DNA of 64,000 nucleotides from Piscinibacter sp. XHJ-5. GTDB taxonomy: Bacteria > Pseudomonadota > Gammaproteobacteria > Burkholderiales > Burkholderiaceae_C. Shown here piece after piece: positions 8,451 to 17,012 of this stretch; position 1 is the first letter of the stretch, and the number at the start of each line of letters is the position of its first letter. Below the pieces are notes generated by a model. That model was not told the origin of the DNA and did not search any database. It saw only the letters and a program-made list of their open reading frames with translations. The stretch is taken from positions 992,001 through 1,056,000 of the forward strand of contig NZ_CP123228.1 of the NCBI RefSeq assembly GCF_029855045.1, written 5' to 3'. Made by a program: the position numbers and the translations under genes.

Positions 8451-9467
8451 TCAAGGAAAACCCGAGTGCCGTGAGGCTTCATCGCGCGGCGTGCCGCCCC
8501 AATGGCGTCCCCAGGCCCGGCGAAGCTGCAGGTCCGAGGAAAAGCCGGCGACCTCGGCGGCGCGAGTCACGCTCGCTCCGCGCCGCAACGATTGTCGCGC
8601 ATGCTCGAGACGGATCTTCTCGAGGTACTCCAACGGCGAGACACCGGCGTGTTCCGCGAACAGCCGCAGCAGATGGCGCGGGGTCACGTGGGCGACGGCG
8701 GCCAACGAGGTCGTGTCCCAGTCGTGCGTCGGCCGTGCCGCGATCGCGTCCTGCACGCGGTGGACCGCGGGATGCAGATGATGGCGATGGGCCAGCATCG
8801 GCGACAGTTCCGGATCGTGGGGCGTGCGTCGCAGGTACACCACCATGTCGCGCGCCACCGCGGCGGCCAGTGCGTCGCCGCAGGCCTGTGCGATCAGGTG
8901 GAGCGCCAGATCGATGCCGGCTGTCACGCCGGCGCTGGAGGCCAACGGGCCGTCGAGCACGAACACGCGGTTGTCGACCACCTCGGCGTGTGTCGCCAGC
9001 CGGCGCAACTGCTCGAGCAGATTGTGGTGGGTGGTGCAGCGGCGAGACCCCAGCAGGCCGGCGCGCGCGGCCAGAAGCGTGCCCGAGCAGATCGTGACGA
9101 GGCGGTGCTGCAGATCGCCTTCGAGCAGGGGCCGCATCCGCCGATTCAGCCACTGGGCGATGGTCAGCGTGTCGGGGTCGGGCCGCGCCAGCGCCTCGCT
9201 GGGCTGGCCCACCAAGACCATCCAGGTGGGCCTCGGCAGGCTTTGCGGCAGCGGCTCCACGGCAGCCATCGCAAGGCCGACCGAGCTGTCGACCTGGCGC
9301 GTCGCGGCGGTGTAGCGCAGCCGGAAAGGCACTGTGCGGCCGGCGGACGAGCGGTGCTGATTGGCGAGCCGAAACGCCTCCGCCGGGCCCGCCAGGTCGA
9401 GCAGCAGCGCCCGCGGCGGCAGGACGAAAAGGATGTCGATCGGCGGCGGGTCAGCTCGCTCGCGCAA
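8451..9467 (-). CDS. GlxA-type AraC-family transcriptional regulator
   Basis: 338 residues. Residues about 10-195 form a DJ-1/PfpI-like domain with the conserved Cys127 in VTICSGTLLAARAGLL. About 230-335 form the AraC-type double helix-turn-helix (SLAAVAHVTPRHLLRLFAEHAGVSPLEYLEKIRLEHARQSL). The start appears to be TTG at 9467, with GGAG about 8 bp upstream and inside the last codons of the isochorismatase-like gene (17 bp overlap). It is the last gene of a six-gene leftward run and may regulate it. The ligand is unknown; relatives respond to amino-acid or quaternary-amine metabolites. Confidence 0.85.
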   Translation of the reverse strand: MRERADPPPIDILFVLPPRALLLDLAGPAEAFRLANQHRSSAGRTVPFRLRYTAATRQVDSSVGLAMAAVEPLPQSLPRPTWMVLVGQPSEALARPDPDTLTIAQWLNRRMRPLLEGDLQHRLVTICSGTLLAARAGLLGSRRCTTHHNLLEQLRRLATHAEVVDNRVFVLDGPLASSAGVTAGIDLALHLIAQACGDALAAAVARDMVVYLRRTPHDPELSPMLAHRHHLHPAVHRVQDAIAARPTHDWDTTSLAAVAHVTPRHLLRLFAEHAGVSPLEYLEKIRLEHARQSLRRGASVTRAAEVAGFSSDLQLRRAWGRHWGGTPRDEASRHSGFP

Positions 9468-10005
9468 GCGCCTGCTCCACGCTGCAGATGGTCGCGAAGC
9501 GGCCGCTCAAGACAGCCGAGGTGCGCGCGACGATGTCGGCCGCCGGCAACGGCGACCCGTCGAGGTGGCGCATGTCGAAGGTGAGCGTGGCCTCGGGCAC
9601 GAAGTCGACCTCGAAGCCTTCGTCGCTGGCGTGGCGCGTCGTCGTCTCGCAGCACTGCTCGGTGCGGATGCCTGCAACGATGAGGCGGCCGATGCCGTTG
9701 CGCCGCAGCCAGATCGGCAGTCCGGTGCCGACCAGCGCGCTGTGGCGCGACTTGTGGAATTCGGCCGCCGGCTCGATGCGCGCGAGGCCTTCCAGCGGTC
9801 GCACCTGACCCGAGGCGAGCGCGAACGGACCCGCTTGCGCACCGTCGTCCACATGAAGAATGCGCACCACCGGCACGCCTCGCCCGCTGCAGCCGTCGAT
9901 CAGCGCGTTGGTACGGGCGAGGAACGCGGGCAGCGCATCCGCGGTGAAGTACGGGCGGTGGCGGAACGACTCCTGGATGTCGATCAGCAGCAGGGCGGTG
10001 TTCAT
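9451..10005 (-). CDS. Isochorismatase-like cysteine hydrolase
   Basis: 184 residues. The catalytic triad of the family is visible: Asp9 in LLLIDIQESF, Lys85 in FHKSRHSAL, and Cys118 in the GIRTEQCCET nucleophile loop. The fold hydrolyses amides, carbamoyl compounds, nicotinamide or isochorismate. GIRTEQCCETT is the general signature and does not define the substrate. A GGAG site precedes the ATG, and the 3' end overlaps the glxA-type regulator. Beside an M20 amidohydrolase and a DUF2817 hydrolase, an amidase role is more likely than siderophore synthesis. Confidence 0.85.
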   Translation of the reverse strand: MNTALLLIDIQESFRHRPYFTADALPAFLARTNALIDGCSGRGVPVVRILHVDDGAQAGPFALASGQVRPLEGLARIEPAAEFHKSRHSALVGTGLPIWLRRNGIGRLIVAGIRTEQCCETTTRHASDEGFEVDFVPEATLTFDMRHLDGSPLPAADIVARTSAVLSGRFATICSVEQALARAS

Positions 10006-10100
10006 GCAAGGCTCCTTGGTGTGACGAGCCGCGACGGTACGCCGGCGGCGCTGCGCCGTCGCGGCGGGGTCCGACCGATACCGATCAATTTCGGACACGC

Positions 10101-11189
10101 TTACGGCGAACCGCGCAGCCCGCTGACGGCCTGCCGCGCGGCTTCGACGCCCTGCTCGACGACGCGCTGCTTCCACGCGTCGTCGTCCGTGTAGAAGGCG
10201 TCGCGCAACTGCTGCTTGATGAAGCGATGCAACGGCGCCGGCGCCTCGGGATGGTTCTCCAGCCACTGGTCGCCGCGCAGCGCGTTGATCACGTCCAGGA
10301 TGGGGAGCGTGCCGTACTCGAGGGCGATGCCGGTGTATTCGGCCTGCGGGCATTCGTCGTAGGCGGCCAGCCACATCATTCCGGTGAGCAGGGCGGAGGT
10401 GGAGCTGCCGTCGTAGATCGAAGTCACTTCGGGGCCCCACCACGCGCGGGCTCGGGCCAGCGCCGCCGCATCGTCGCGGCAGGCGAAGATGCGCTCGCCG
10501 TGGCCGCTGGGACCTAGCCCGGTGTGCAGGTCGATCCAGCCAAGCTTGTCGCAGCGCCGGCCGTGATCACGCAGCACCTGGCGCAAGGTCTGATTGCTCC
10601 AGGTCGGATTGCGGCCGCCATAGAACAGCCCCTCGGGATGGTCGTACTGCCCGCTGGACGTGGCGGCCTGCACCGCCTCGATGCCACGGGCCTCGATGAG
10701 CGCCGTCACCCTGGCGTTGGCCTCTGGCGACGGCGGCCACGTCGTCGGGACCAGCAGCGGCGCGATCTCGTCGTAGGCCGGATTGGACGGCAGCGGCTGG
10801 GTGAAGTCGTGGAAGTTGCGATTGAGGTCGACGTTTTCCTGCGTGACCCGCCGCCACCACGAGAAGCCGTACGGATTGAGGCCGTGGATGTACAGCACTG
10901 CCACCGCGGCGCTGCTTGCCTGTTGGCGCCAGCGGGCGTCGTGCAGCAGTGCGTTCTGGATGCCGGAGCCGCAGAATCCTTCGACGCCGTGGCAGGCGCT
11001 GGTGATCAGCAGCAGACGCCGCGCGTCGCGCGATCCGTCGAGCGCAACGTCCATGGCCAGCGTCTCGCCGTCGCGCCCCAGCATCGGATGGACATGGGCT
11101 TCGACATCGATGCCGGCTGCTTCGCAAGAGGCGAGAAACTTCGCTCGCGCCTCGGCGTAGGTCTGCGCGAAGTGCCCGCTGACGTCCAT
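10101..11189 (-). CDS. DUF2817 family M14-like zinc hydrolase
   Basis: 362 residues. It keeps the metallocarboxypeptidase (M14) layout: HxxE zinc motif His67-Glu70 in SACHGVEGFCGSG, substrate-carboxylate motif DLNRNF at 121-126, third zinc ligand His222 in WIDLHTGLGPSG, and catalytic Glu291 in GIALEYGTLP. There is no signal peptide, so it is cytoplasmic. DUF2817 is a recognised but functionally undefined family. The ATG lies 10 bp after the M20 hydrolase stop. The pairing suggests cleavage of an imported small peptide or N-acyl amino acid, in which both enzymes act on the same substrate stream. Confidence 0.82.
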   Translation of the reverse strand: MDVSGHFAQTYAEARAKFLASCEAAGIDVEAHVHPMLGRDGETLAMDVALDGSRDARRLLLITSACHGVEGFCGSGIQNALLHDARWRQQASSAAVAVLYIHGLNPYGFSWWRRVTQENVDLNRNFHDFTQPLPSNPAYDEIAPLLVPTTWPPSPEANARVTALIEARGIEAVQAATSSGQYDHPEGLFYGGRNPTWSNQTLRQVLRDHGRRCDKLGWIDLHTGLGPSGHGERIFACRDDAAALARARAWWGPEVTSIYDGSSTSALLTGMMWLAAYDECPQAEYTGIALEYGTLPILDVINALRGDQWLENHPEAPAPLHRFIKQQLRDAFYTDDDAWKQRVVEQGVEAARQAVSGLRGSP

Positions 11190-11199
11190 GGCGCTGGGA

Positions 11200-12393
11200 T
11201 CAGCGCGGCTGGGCCAGCCACTGCTCCGCCATGCGCACCCACAGGGTCGCGCCGAGCGGGATGAGCTCGTCGTTGAAGTCGTAGCTCGGGTTGTGCAGCA
11301 TGCATGGGCCCATGCCGTGGCCGCTGGTGCGATGGCTGCCGTCGCCGTTGCCGATCAGGAAGTACGCGCCGGGCTTCTCGAGCAGGAAGTAGCTGAAGTC
11401 TTCGGCGCCCATCGTGGGCTCGAACTCGAGCACGTTGTCGGCGCCGACGACCTCGCCCATGACGCGGCGCGCGAATTCGGTCTCCGCCGGGTGGTTGATG
11501 GTGGGGGGGTAGTTGCGCACGAACTCGAACTCGCAAGTCGCGCCGAAGGCCGTGCAGGTGTGCTGCGCGACTTCCTTCATGCGGCGCTCGATCAGGTCGA
11601 GCACGTCGAGCGTGAATGTGCGCACGGTACCTTCCATCACGCAGACGTCGGGAACCACGTTGGTCGCCTCGCCGGTGTGGATCATCGTCACGGAAATCAC
11701 GCCGGCATCGATGGGGCGCTTGTTGCGCGTGATGATCGTCTGGAAGGCCTGGACCATCAGGCATGCCACCGGCACCGGGTCTATGCCGTTGTGCGGCATG
11801 GCGGCGTGAGCGCCCTTGCCGCGGATCGTGATCTTGAATTCGTTGCTCGATGCGAAGCAGGGACCGCTCTTGACGGCGAACTGGCCGACCTGCATGCCGG
11901 GCCAGTTGTGCGCGCCGAAGATCGCTTCCATCGGAAACCTGTCGAACAGTCCGTCGCGGATCATCTCCCGCGCGCCGCCGCCGCCTTCCTCGGCCGGCTG
12001 GAACACCAGATAGACCGTGCCGTCGAACAGGCGATGCTTGGACAGATGCTTGGCTGCCGCCAGCAGCATCGCGGTGTGGCCGTCGTGGCCGCAGGCATGC
12101 ATCTTCCCCGGATGCCGGCTGGCGTGGGCGAAGGTGTTGTGCTCGGTCATCGGCAGCGCATCGATGTCGGCGCGCAGGCCCACGGCGCGCCCGCTGCTGC
12201 CGTTTTTCACGATGCCCACCACGCCGGTCTTGCCCAGGCCGCGATGGACCGGGATGCCCCAGTCGGTGAGCTGGCCGGCGATCACATCAGAGGTGCGCTG
12301 TTCCTCGAAGCAGAGCTCGGGATGGGCGTGGATGTCACGCCGCACGGCGGCGATCGACGCCGCGTCGGCAAGGATGGATTCGATGAGGCGCAT
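11200..12393 (-). CDS. M20-family amidohydrolase (aminoacylase/hippurate hydrolase type)
   Basis: 397 residues. This family hydrolyses N-acyl amino acids such as hippurate. Metal-binding residues are evident in HACGHDGHTAM (Cys101, His103), QPAEEGGGGAREM (the Glu pair), and the C-terminal MGAEDFSYFLLEKPGAYFLIGNG containing the last Glu. The Cys rather than Asp in the first block is typical of the HipO/aminoacylase subgroup. The dimerisation lid lies between about residues 190 and 300. It is cytoplasmic, with GGAG before the ATG. It follows two binding-protein genes and immediately precedes the DUF2817 gene. Confidence 0.9.
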   Translation of the reverse strand: MRLIESILADAASIAAVRRDIHAHPELCFEEQRTSDVIAGQLTDWGIPVHRGLGKTGVVGIVKNGSSGRAVGLRADIDALPMTEHNTFAHASRHPGKMHACGHDGHTAMLLAAAKHLSKHRLFDGTVYLVFQPAEEGGGGAREMIRDGLFDRFPMEAIFGAHNWPGMQVGQFAVKSGPCFASSNEFKITIRGKGAHAAMPHNGIDPVPVACLMVQAFQTIITRNKRPIDAGVISVTMIHTGEATNVVPDVCVMEGTVRTFTLDVLDLIERRMKEVAQHTCTAFGATCEFEFVRNYPPTINHPAETEFARRVMGEVVGADNVLEFEPTMGAEDFSYFLLEKPGAYFLIGNGDGSHRTSGHGMGPCMLHNPSYDFNDELIPLGATLWVRMAEQWLAQPR

Positions 12394-12504
12394 GGTGTGC
12401 TCCGGGGCTCGCGCGCGCCGTGGTCAGGCGCTGGAGACGAAGTGGAGCGACCCAGTTTACCCGTGGCGCTGGGGGCCTGCCAGCGCGTCAAACGGGCGCC
12501 GGAA

Positions 12505-13641
12505 CTAGTGGCGGACGCGGCCGTCGGCAGTGAGGATGGTCAGGTCGACGAATTTGGAGCCCGTGTGCTTCTGCGGTCCGAAGTCGACCAGGAAGCCGCC
12601 GAGGTCGAACTCGTGCATCGATTCGAGGCCGGCGATCAGGCTGTCCGCGGTCGGCTTGCCCCCGGCGCGCCGCAAGCCTTCGGCCAGCGCCTTTGCCGCG
12701 ACATAACCTTCCATGCTGCTGTAGTTGGGTTCGAACTTGTCCCCGAGCGCCGTCCTGCCGGCGCTCAGGAATTCGCCCGAGACGTGCGCTTTCGGCGCGA
12801 ACGGGAACGGCATCACCTGGCTCACGACGACGCCCCGGCCATCGGCGCCCAGTTCCTGCGCCAGCGCCTGGGTGCCCACGAAGGACACGTTGTAGAAGGT
12901 GCCGCCGAAGCCGGCCTTGCGCGCCGCGCGGATGAAGGCCGCACAGGACTTGTACGCGCTGATCTGCACGATCGCGTCGGGCTTGCCGGCCATGATGGAC
13001 TGCACCGCTGCGTCGACGGCGACTGTGTTGCGCTCGACCGTGCCGAGCGCCGCCGGCTGCAGCCCCAGGGGCTGCAGCGCCCGGGTCACGCCATCGAGAC
13101 CGGCCTTGCCGTAGCTGTCGTTTTGGTGGAAGACGGCAATCTTGCGGATGCCGACGGCGGTGAGCTGCTTGACGATCTCAGCCGTCTCGTTGAAATACGA
13201 GGCGCGCACATGGAAGGCATAGCGATTGAAAGGCGTGCGCAGCGCTTCCGCGCCCGTGAACGGCGCGACGAACGGCACCTGCGCCTGGGTAGCCAAAGGC
13301 AGCGCTGCAATGCTGGTGGGCGTTCCGATGTAGCCGAACAGCGCGAAGACGCCCGAGTCGATCAGCTTGCGGGTGTTCGCGCTGCAACGATCGGGCTCGT
13401 AGCCGTCGTCCAGGCTCTGCAGCTCGATGCTGCGACCGCCGATGCCGCCGCGTGCGTTGACGCGGTCGAACAGCAGCTGGGCGCCCTTGCGGAACTCCTC
13501 CCCCAGTGCACTCGCCGGACCGCTGAATGCCGCTGACTGGCCGAGCACGATCTTGTGGCCCGATTGCGTCCACGCGGGCAGGCCCACGCTGGCCGTGCAC
13601 AGGCCGGCGCAGGCCCGGATGAGTTGTCGACGTTGCAGCAA
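12505..13641 (-). CDS. Branched-chain-amino-acid-type ABC substrate-binding protein (paralog 1)
   Basis: 378-residue periplasmic binding protein of the LivK/type-1 family (LGQSAAFSGPASALGEEF, DGYEPDRCSANTRKLI, FALFGYIGTPTSIAALPL). An ATG at 13665 is in frame. A near-perfect anti-SD match, GGGAGGTGA (13644-13652), lies inside that frame, 3 bp before the TTG at 13641, so I take TTG. That also aligns the N-terminus (LLQRRQLIRACAGL) with the paralog at 13704-14828. The signal peptide has adjacent arginines and ends near GLPAWTQ. No permease or ATPase gene lies nearby. Sequence similarity to the neighbour is high throughout, which indicates tandem duplication. Confidence 0.88.
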   Translation of the reverse strand: MLQRRQLIRACAGLCTASVGLPAWTQSGHKIVLGQSAAFSGPASALGEEFRKGAQLLFDRVNARGGIGGRSIELQSLDDGYEPDRCSANTRKLIDSGVFALFGYIGTPTSIAALPLATQAQVPFVAPFTGAEALRTPFNRYAFHVRASYFNETAEIVKQLTAVGIRKIAVFHQNDSYGKAGLDGVTRALQPLGLQPAALGTVERNTVAVDAAVQSIMAGKPDAIVQISAYKSCAAFIRAARKAGFGGTFYNVSFVGTQALAQELGADGRGVVVSQVMPFPFAPKAHVSGEFLSAGRTALGDKFEPNYSSMEGYVAAKALAEGLRRAGGKPTADSLIAGLESMHEFDLGGFLVDFGPQKHTGSKFVDLTILTADGRVRH

Positions 13642-13703
13642 GGTCACCTCCCGAAAGTCGTCCATCGGCCACGGCGCGATGCGCCGTGCAGCCGGCGATG
13701 TCC

Positions 13704-14828
13704 TCAGCGGCGCACGCGGCCGTCGTCGGTCAGCATCGACAGGTCCACGAAGCGCGAGGCGACATGCTGCTTCGGTGCGAAGTTGACGTTGAAGCCGCCG
13801 AAGTTGGCGTTCTGGATCGACTCGAGCGCAGAGACCAGCGCTTCGCGCGACGGGTTGCGCCCGGCGCGGCGCAGGCCCTCGGCGAGCACCTTGGCGGCCA
13901 GGTAGCCTTCCATGCTCGAGTAGTTGGGCTTGGCGTCGCCGCCGGCCTTGCGCACCGCTTCGAGGTATTCGCGCGAGATCGGGGTGGTCGTGGCGAACGG
14001 ATAGGGCATCACCTGGCTGATCATGATGCCCAGACCTTCCTTGCCGAGCTCATCGGCCAGCGCCTGCGTGCCGACGAACGAGACGTTGTAGAAGGTGCCG
14101 CCGTAGCCGGCCTTGCGCGCCTCTCGGATGAAGGCGGCGCAGGAACGGTAGGCGCTGATCTGGACCACGGCGTCGGGCATCTTCTGCACGATTTCCTGCA
14201 CGGCCTTGGCCACGTCCACCGTGTTGCGCTCGACCGTGCCGAGCGCCACCGGCGCCAGGCCCAGAGGGGTGAGCGCACGCTTGACGCCTTCGAGGCCGGC
14301 CTTGCCGTAGCTGTCGTTCTGGTAGAAGACCGCGATCTTCTTGAGGTCCAGCGCGGTGAGCTGTTTCACGATCAGCGCCGTCTCGTCGTAGTACGACGCG
14401 CGCACGTGGAACACCGACTTGCTGAACGGGTCACGCAGGGCCTCGGCGCCGGTGAAGGGGCCGAAGAAGGGGATCTTCGCTTCGTTCACCAGCGGCAGCG
14501 CGGCCAGGCAGGTCGGCGTGCCGACATAGCCGAACAGTGCGAAGACGTCGTCCTTGATGAGCTTCTCGGTGTTGGCCTTGCAGCGATCGGGCTCGTAGCC
14601 GTCGTCCAGCGTGCGCAGCTCGATCTGCTGCCCGTTGATCCCGCCGCCGGCGTTGACCATGTCGAAGTAGATCTTGCCGCCCTTGTTCATCTGGATGCCG
14701 AGCTGCGCGGCCGGTCCGCTGAATGCGGCCGACTGGCCCAGGACGAGCGACTTGGCCTGTGCCCAGGCGGGCAGTGCCAACGCAGCACCGGCAGCGGTGA
14801 ACTGCTTGATCGCGTCACGACGGTTCAT
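13704..14828 (-). CDS. Branched-chain-amino-acid-type ABC substrate-binding protein (paralog 2)
   Basis: 374 residues. The signal peptide begins MNRRDAIKQF and ends near LPAWAQA. The mature domain matches the preceding paralog along its length (LVLGQSAAFSGPAAQLG, DGYEPDRCKANTEKLI, SFVGTQALADELG, YSSMEGYLAAKVLAEGLRRAG). GAGGGG precedes the ATG. It is the first gene of the leftward run, 62 bp before paralog 1, and divergent from the molybdopterin oxidoreductase. Two extracytoplasmic binding proteins without their own permease suggest that they feed a shared Liv-type transporter elsewhere, or act with different ligand specificities. Confidence 0.9.
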   Translation of the reverse strand: MNRRDAIKQFTAAGAALALPAWAQAKSLVLGQSAAFSGPAAQLGIQMNKGGKIYFDMVNAGGGINGQQIELRTLDDGYEPDRCKANTEKLIKDDVFALFGYVGTPTCLAALPLVNEAKIPFFGPFTGAEALRDPFSKSVFHVRASYYDETALIVKQLTALDLKKIAVFYQNDSYGKAGLEGVKRALTPLGLAPVALGTVERNTVDVAKAVQEIVQKMPDAVVQISAYRSCAAFIREARKAGYGGTFYNVSFVGTQALADELGKEGLGIMISQVMPYPFATTTPISREYLEAVRKAGGDAKPNYSSMEGYLAAKVLAEGLRRAGRNPSREALVSALESIQNANFGGFNVNFAPKQHVASRFVDLSMLTDDGRVRR

Positions 14829-14966
14829 GAGAAGCCCCTCGAGTTCTTGTGCAGGCAACGGTGCCCGCTTTAAGCGACCGGTCCCGACTGGTCCGGAGTG
14901 CGCCCTCACGATTCTCCGACGCCCCGGTGCGGCTTGTGGAATCGGCTCTGTGCAATAGTTGGCCTC

Positions 14967-17012
14967 ATGAACGATTCCGTCACCTTCGTGCGCGCGGCCT
15001 GCCCGCATGACTGTCCCGACACCTGTGCGATTCGCGTCACCGTTCACGATGGCCGCGCCATCAAGGTGCAGGGCGACCCGGACCATCCGCCGACCCATGG
15101 CGCGCTGTGCACCAAGGTGTCGCGCTATCCCGAACGCACCTATCACGCCGGACGTGTCCTGCATCCAATGCGTCGCAGCGGACCGAAGGGCAGCGGCCGG
15201 TTCGTGCGTGTGACCTGGGACGAGGCGCTGGACGACATCGCGGCGCGTCTGGCCGATATTGCGTCGCGCGACCCGCAGGCAGTGGTGCCGTACAGCTATG
15301 CCGGCACGATGGGACTGCTGCAGGGCGAGAGCATGGACCGGCGCTTCTTTCACAAGCTGGGCGCGTCGCTGCTGGACCGCACGATCTGCTCCAGCGCCGG
15401 CGGCGAAGCGCTCGCCGCGACGTACGGCGCAAAGATCGGGATGCACCTCGAGCACTATGCCGAGAGCCGCCTCATCGTCATCTGGGGAAGCAACTCGATC
15501 GCGTCGAACCTGCACTTCTGGACCTTCGCGCAGGCCGCGAAGCGCAACGGCGCCAAGCTGATCTGCATCGACCCGCGCAGGACCGAGACCGCCGACAAGT
15601 GCCACCAGCACATCGGCCTGCTGCCCGGCACCGATGGCGCGCTGGCGCTGGGCGTGATGCACGAGCTCATCGTCAACGACTGGCTCGACCACGACTACAT
15701 CGAGCGCTACACGGAGGGCTGGGCGTTGCTGCGCGAACGCGCGCTGCAGTGGCCGCCCGAGCGTGCCGCGCAGGTGTGCGGCATCACGCCGGACGAGGTG
15801 CGCGGGCTGGCTCGCGACTACGGCACGAGTTCGCCCGCGGCGATACGTCTGAACTACGGCATGCAGCGCGCACGCGGCGGCGGCAACGCGGTGCGGCTGG
15901 TCGCCATCCTGCCGTGCCTGGTGGGCGCATGGCGACATCGCGCGGGCGGCCTGCTGCTCTCGTCGTCAGGCTGGTTCCCGGTGGACCGCGCCGCGCTGCA
16001 GCGGCCTGATCTGCTGGGCGAGCGCCGGCCGCGCACGATCAACATGAGCACGATCGGCGATGCGCTGTTGAACGAGGGCTCGCCCGAGTTCGGTCCGAAG
16101 ATCGAGGCGCTCGTCGTCTACAACAGCAACCCGGTCGCCGTGGCGCCGGAATCGCCAAAGGTCGTGAAGGGCTTTTGCCGCGAGGACCTCTTCACCGTCG
16201 TGCTCGAGCAGTTCATGACCGACACCGCCGATCACGCCGACTACGTGCTGCCGGCCACCACGCAGCTCGAGCACCTGGACGTGCACACCAGCTACGGCCA
16301 TCGTTACGCGCTGATCAACGAGCCGGCGATTGCGCCGCTCGGCGAAGCGAAGCCGAACACCGGCATCTTTCGCGAGCTGGCGCAGCGCATGGGCTTCGAC
16401 GATGCATGCTTGCGCGATACCGACGAGCAGATGGCGCGCTCGGCCTTCATCCGCGACGTGAGCTTCGACGCGCTGCGCGCCGACGGATGGGTCGCGCTGC
16501 CGCTGCCGGAGGCGCCGCTGGCCGAAGGCGGCTTTCGCACGCCGAGCGGCAAGTGCGTCATCGATTCGCCGCAGTTCGGTGTGCCGGACTACGTGCCGAA
16601 CTATGAGTCGGCAGCGAGCTCGCCGCAGCTTGCCCGGCGCTATCCGCTGGCGATGATCTCGCCGCCGGCGCGCAACTTCCTCAATTCGACCTTCGTCAAC
16701 GTGCAGAGCTTGCGCGACATCGAAGGCGAGCCGCTGGTCGAGATCCACGAGACGGATGCGCTGGCGCGCGGCATCGTCGACGGCCAGGCGGTGCGCGTGT
16801 TCAACGATCGCGGCGAATACGTCTGCAAGGCCGTGCTCAGCAAGCGGGCCCGGCCTGGCGTGGTGAACGGCCTGGGTGTCTGGTGGCGCAAGCTGGGTCC
16901 CACCGGCACCAACGTCAACGAGGTCACGCACCAGCGGCTCACCGACATCGGCCGTGCACCGTCGTTCTACGACTGCCTCGTCGACGTGCGCCCGGCCGGC
17001 ACGGCGTCGTGA
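14967..17012 (+). CDS. Molybdopterin oxidoreductase, DMSO-reductase superfamily
   Basis: 681 residues. An N-terminal [4Fe-4S] site has Cys12, Cys16, Cys20 and Cys48 (spacing CX3CX3CX27C), starting CPHDCPDTC. The molybdopterin domain follows (WDEALDDIAARLADI, GSNSIASNLHFW, CIDPRRTETADKC, LLPGTDGALALGVMHELI) and a C-terminal dinucleotide-binding domain ends at VNEVTHQRLTDIG. Cys131-region RTICSSAGGEA could supply the Mo ligand, by analogy. There is no signal peptide, so it is probably cytoplasmic. Substrate unknown; formate-like or S/N-oxide reactions are possible. The stop overlaps the next gene by 4 bp. An alternative upstream start is less likely because MNDSVTF directly precedes the Fe-S motif. 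Confidence 0.88.
   Translation: MNDSVTFVRAACPHDCPDTCAIRVTVHDGRAIKVQGDPDHPPTHGALCTKVSRYPERTYHAGRVLHPMRRSGPKGSGRFVRVTWDEALDDIAARLADIASRDPQAVVPYSYAGTMGLLQGESMDRRFFHKLGASLLDRTICSSAGGEALAATYGAKIGMHLEHYAESRLIVIWGSNSIASNLHFWTFAQAAKRNGAKLICIDPRRTETADKCHQHIGLLPGTDGALALGVMHELIVNDWLDHDYIERYTEGWALLRERALQWPPERAAQVCGITPDEVRGLARDYGTSSPAAIRLNYGMQRARGGGNAVRLVAILPCLVGAWRHRAGGLLLSSSGWFPVDRAALQRPDLLGERRPRTINMSTIGDALLNEGSPEFGPKIEALVVYNSNPVAVAPESPKVVKGFCREDLFTVVLEQFMTDTADHADYVLPATTQLEHLDVHTSYGHRYALINEPAIAPLGEAKPNTGIFRELAQRMGFDDACLRDTDEQMARSAFIRDVSFDALRADGWVALPLPEAPLAEGGFRTPSGKCVIDSPQFGVPDYVPNYESAASSPQLARRYPLAMISPPARNFLNSTFVNVQSLRDIEGEPLVEIHETDALARGIVDGQAVRVFNDRGEYVCKAVLSKRARPGVVNGLGVWWRKLGPTGTNVNEVTHQRLTDIGRAPSFYDCLVDVRPAGTAS

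Noticed and set aside
11188..13536. Long rightward open frame opposite the M20 and binding-protein genes
   Set aside because: It is antisense to clearly conserved genes. Its sequence is rich in Arg, His and Gly with no domain, as expected from the opposite strand of GC-rich coding DNA.
8451..14828. Complete Liv-type ABC transporter
   Set aside because: Only binding proteins are present; neither permease nor ATPase genes lie in the cluster.
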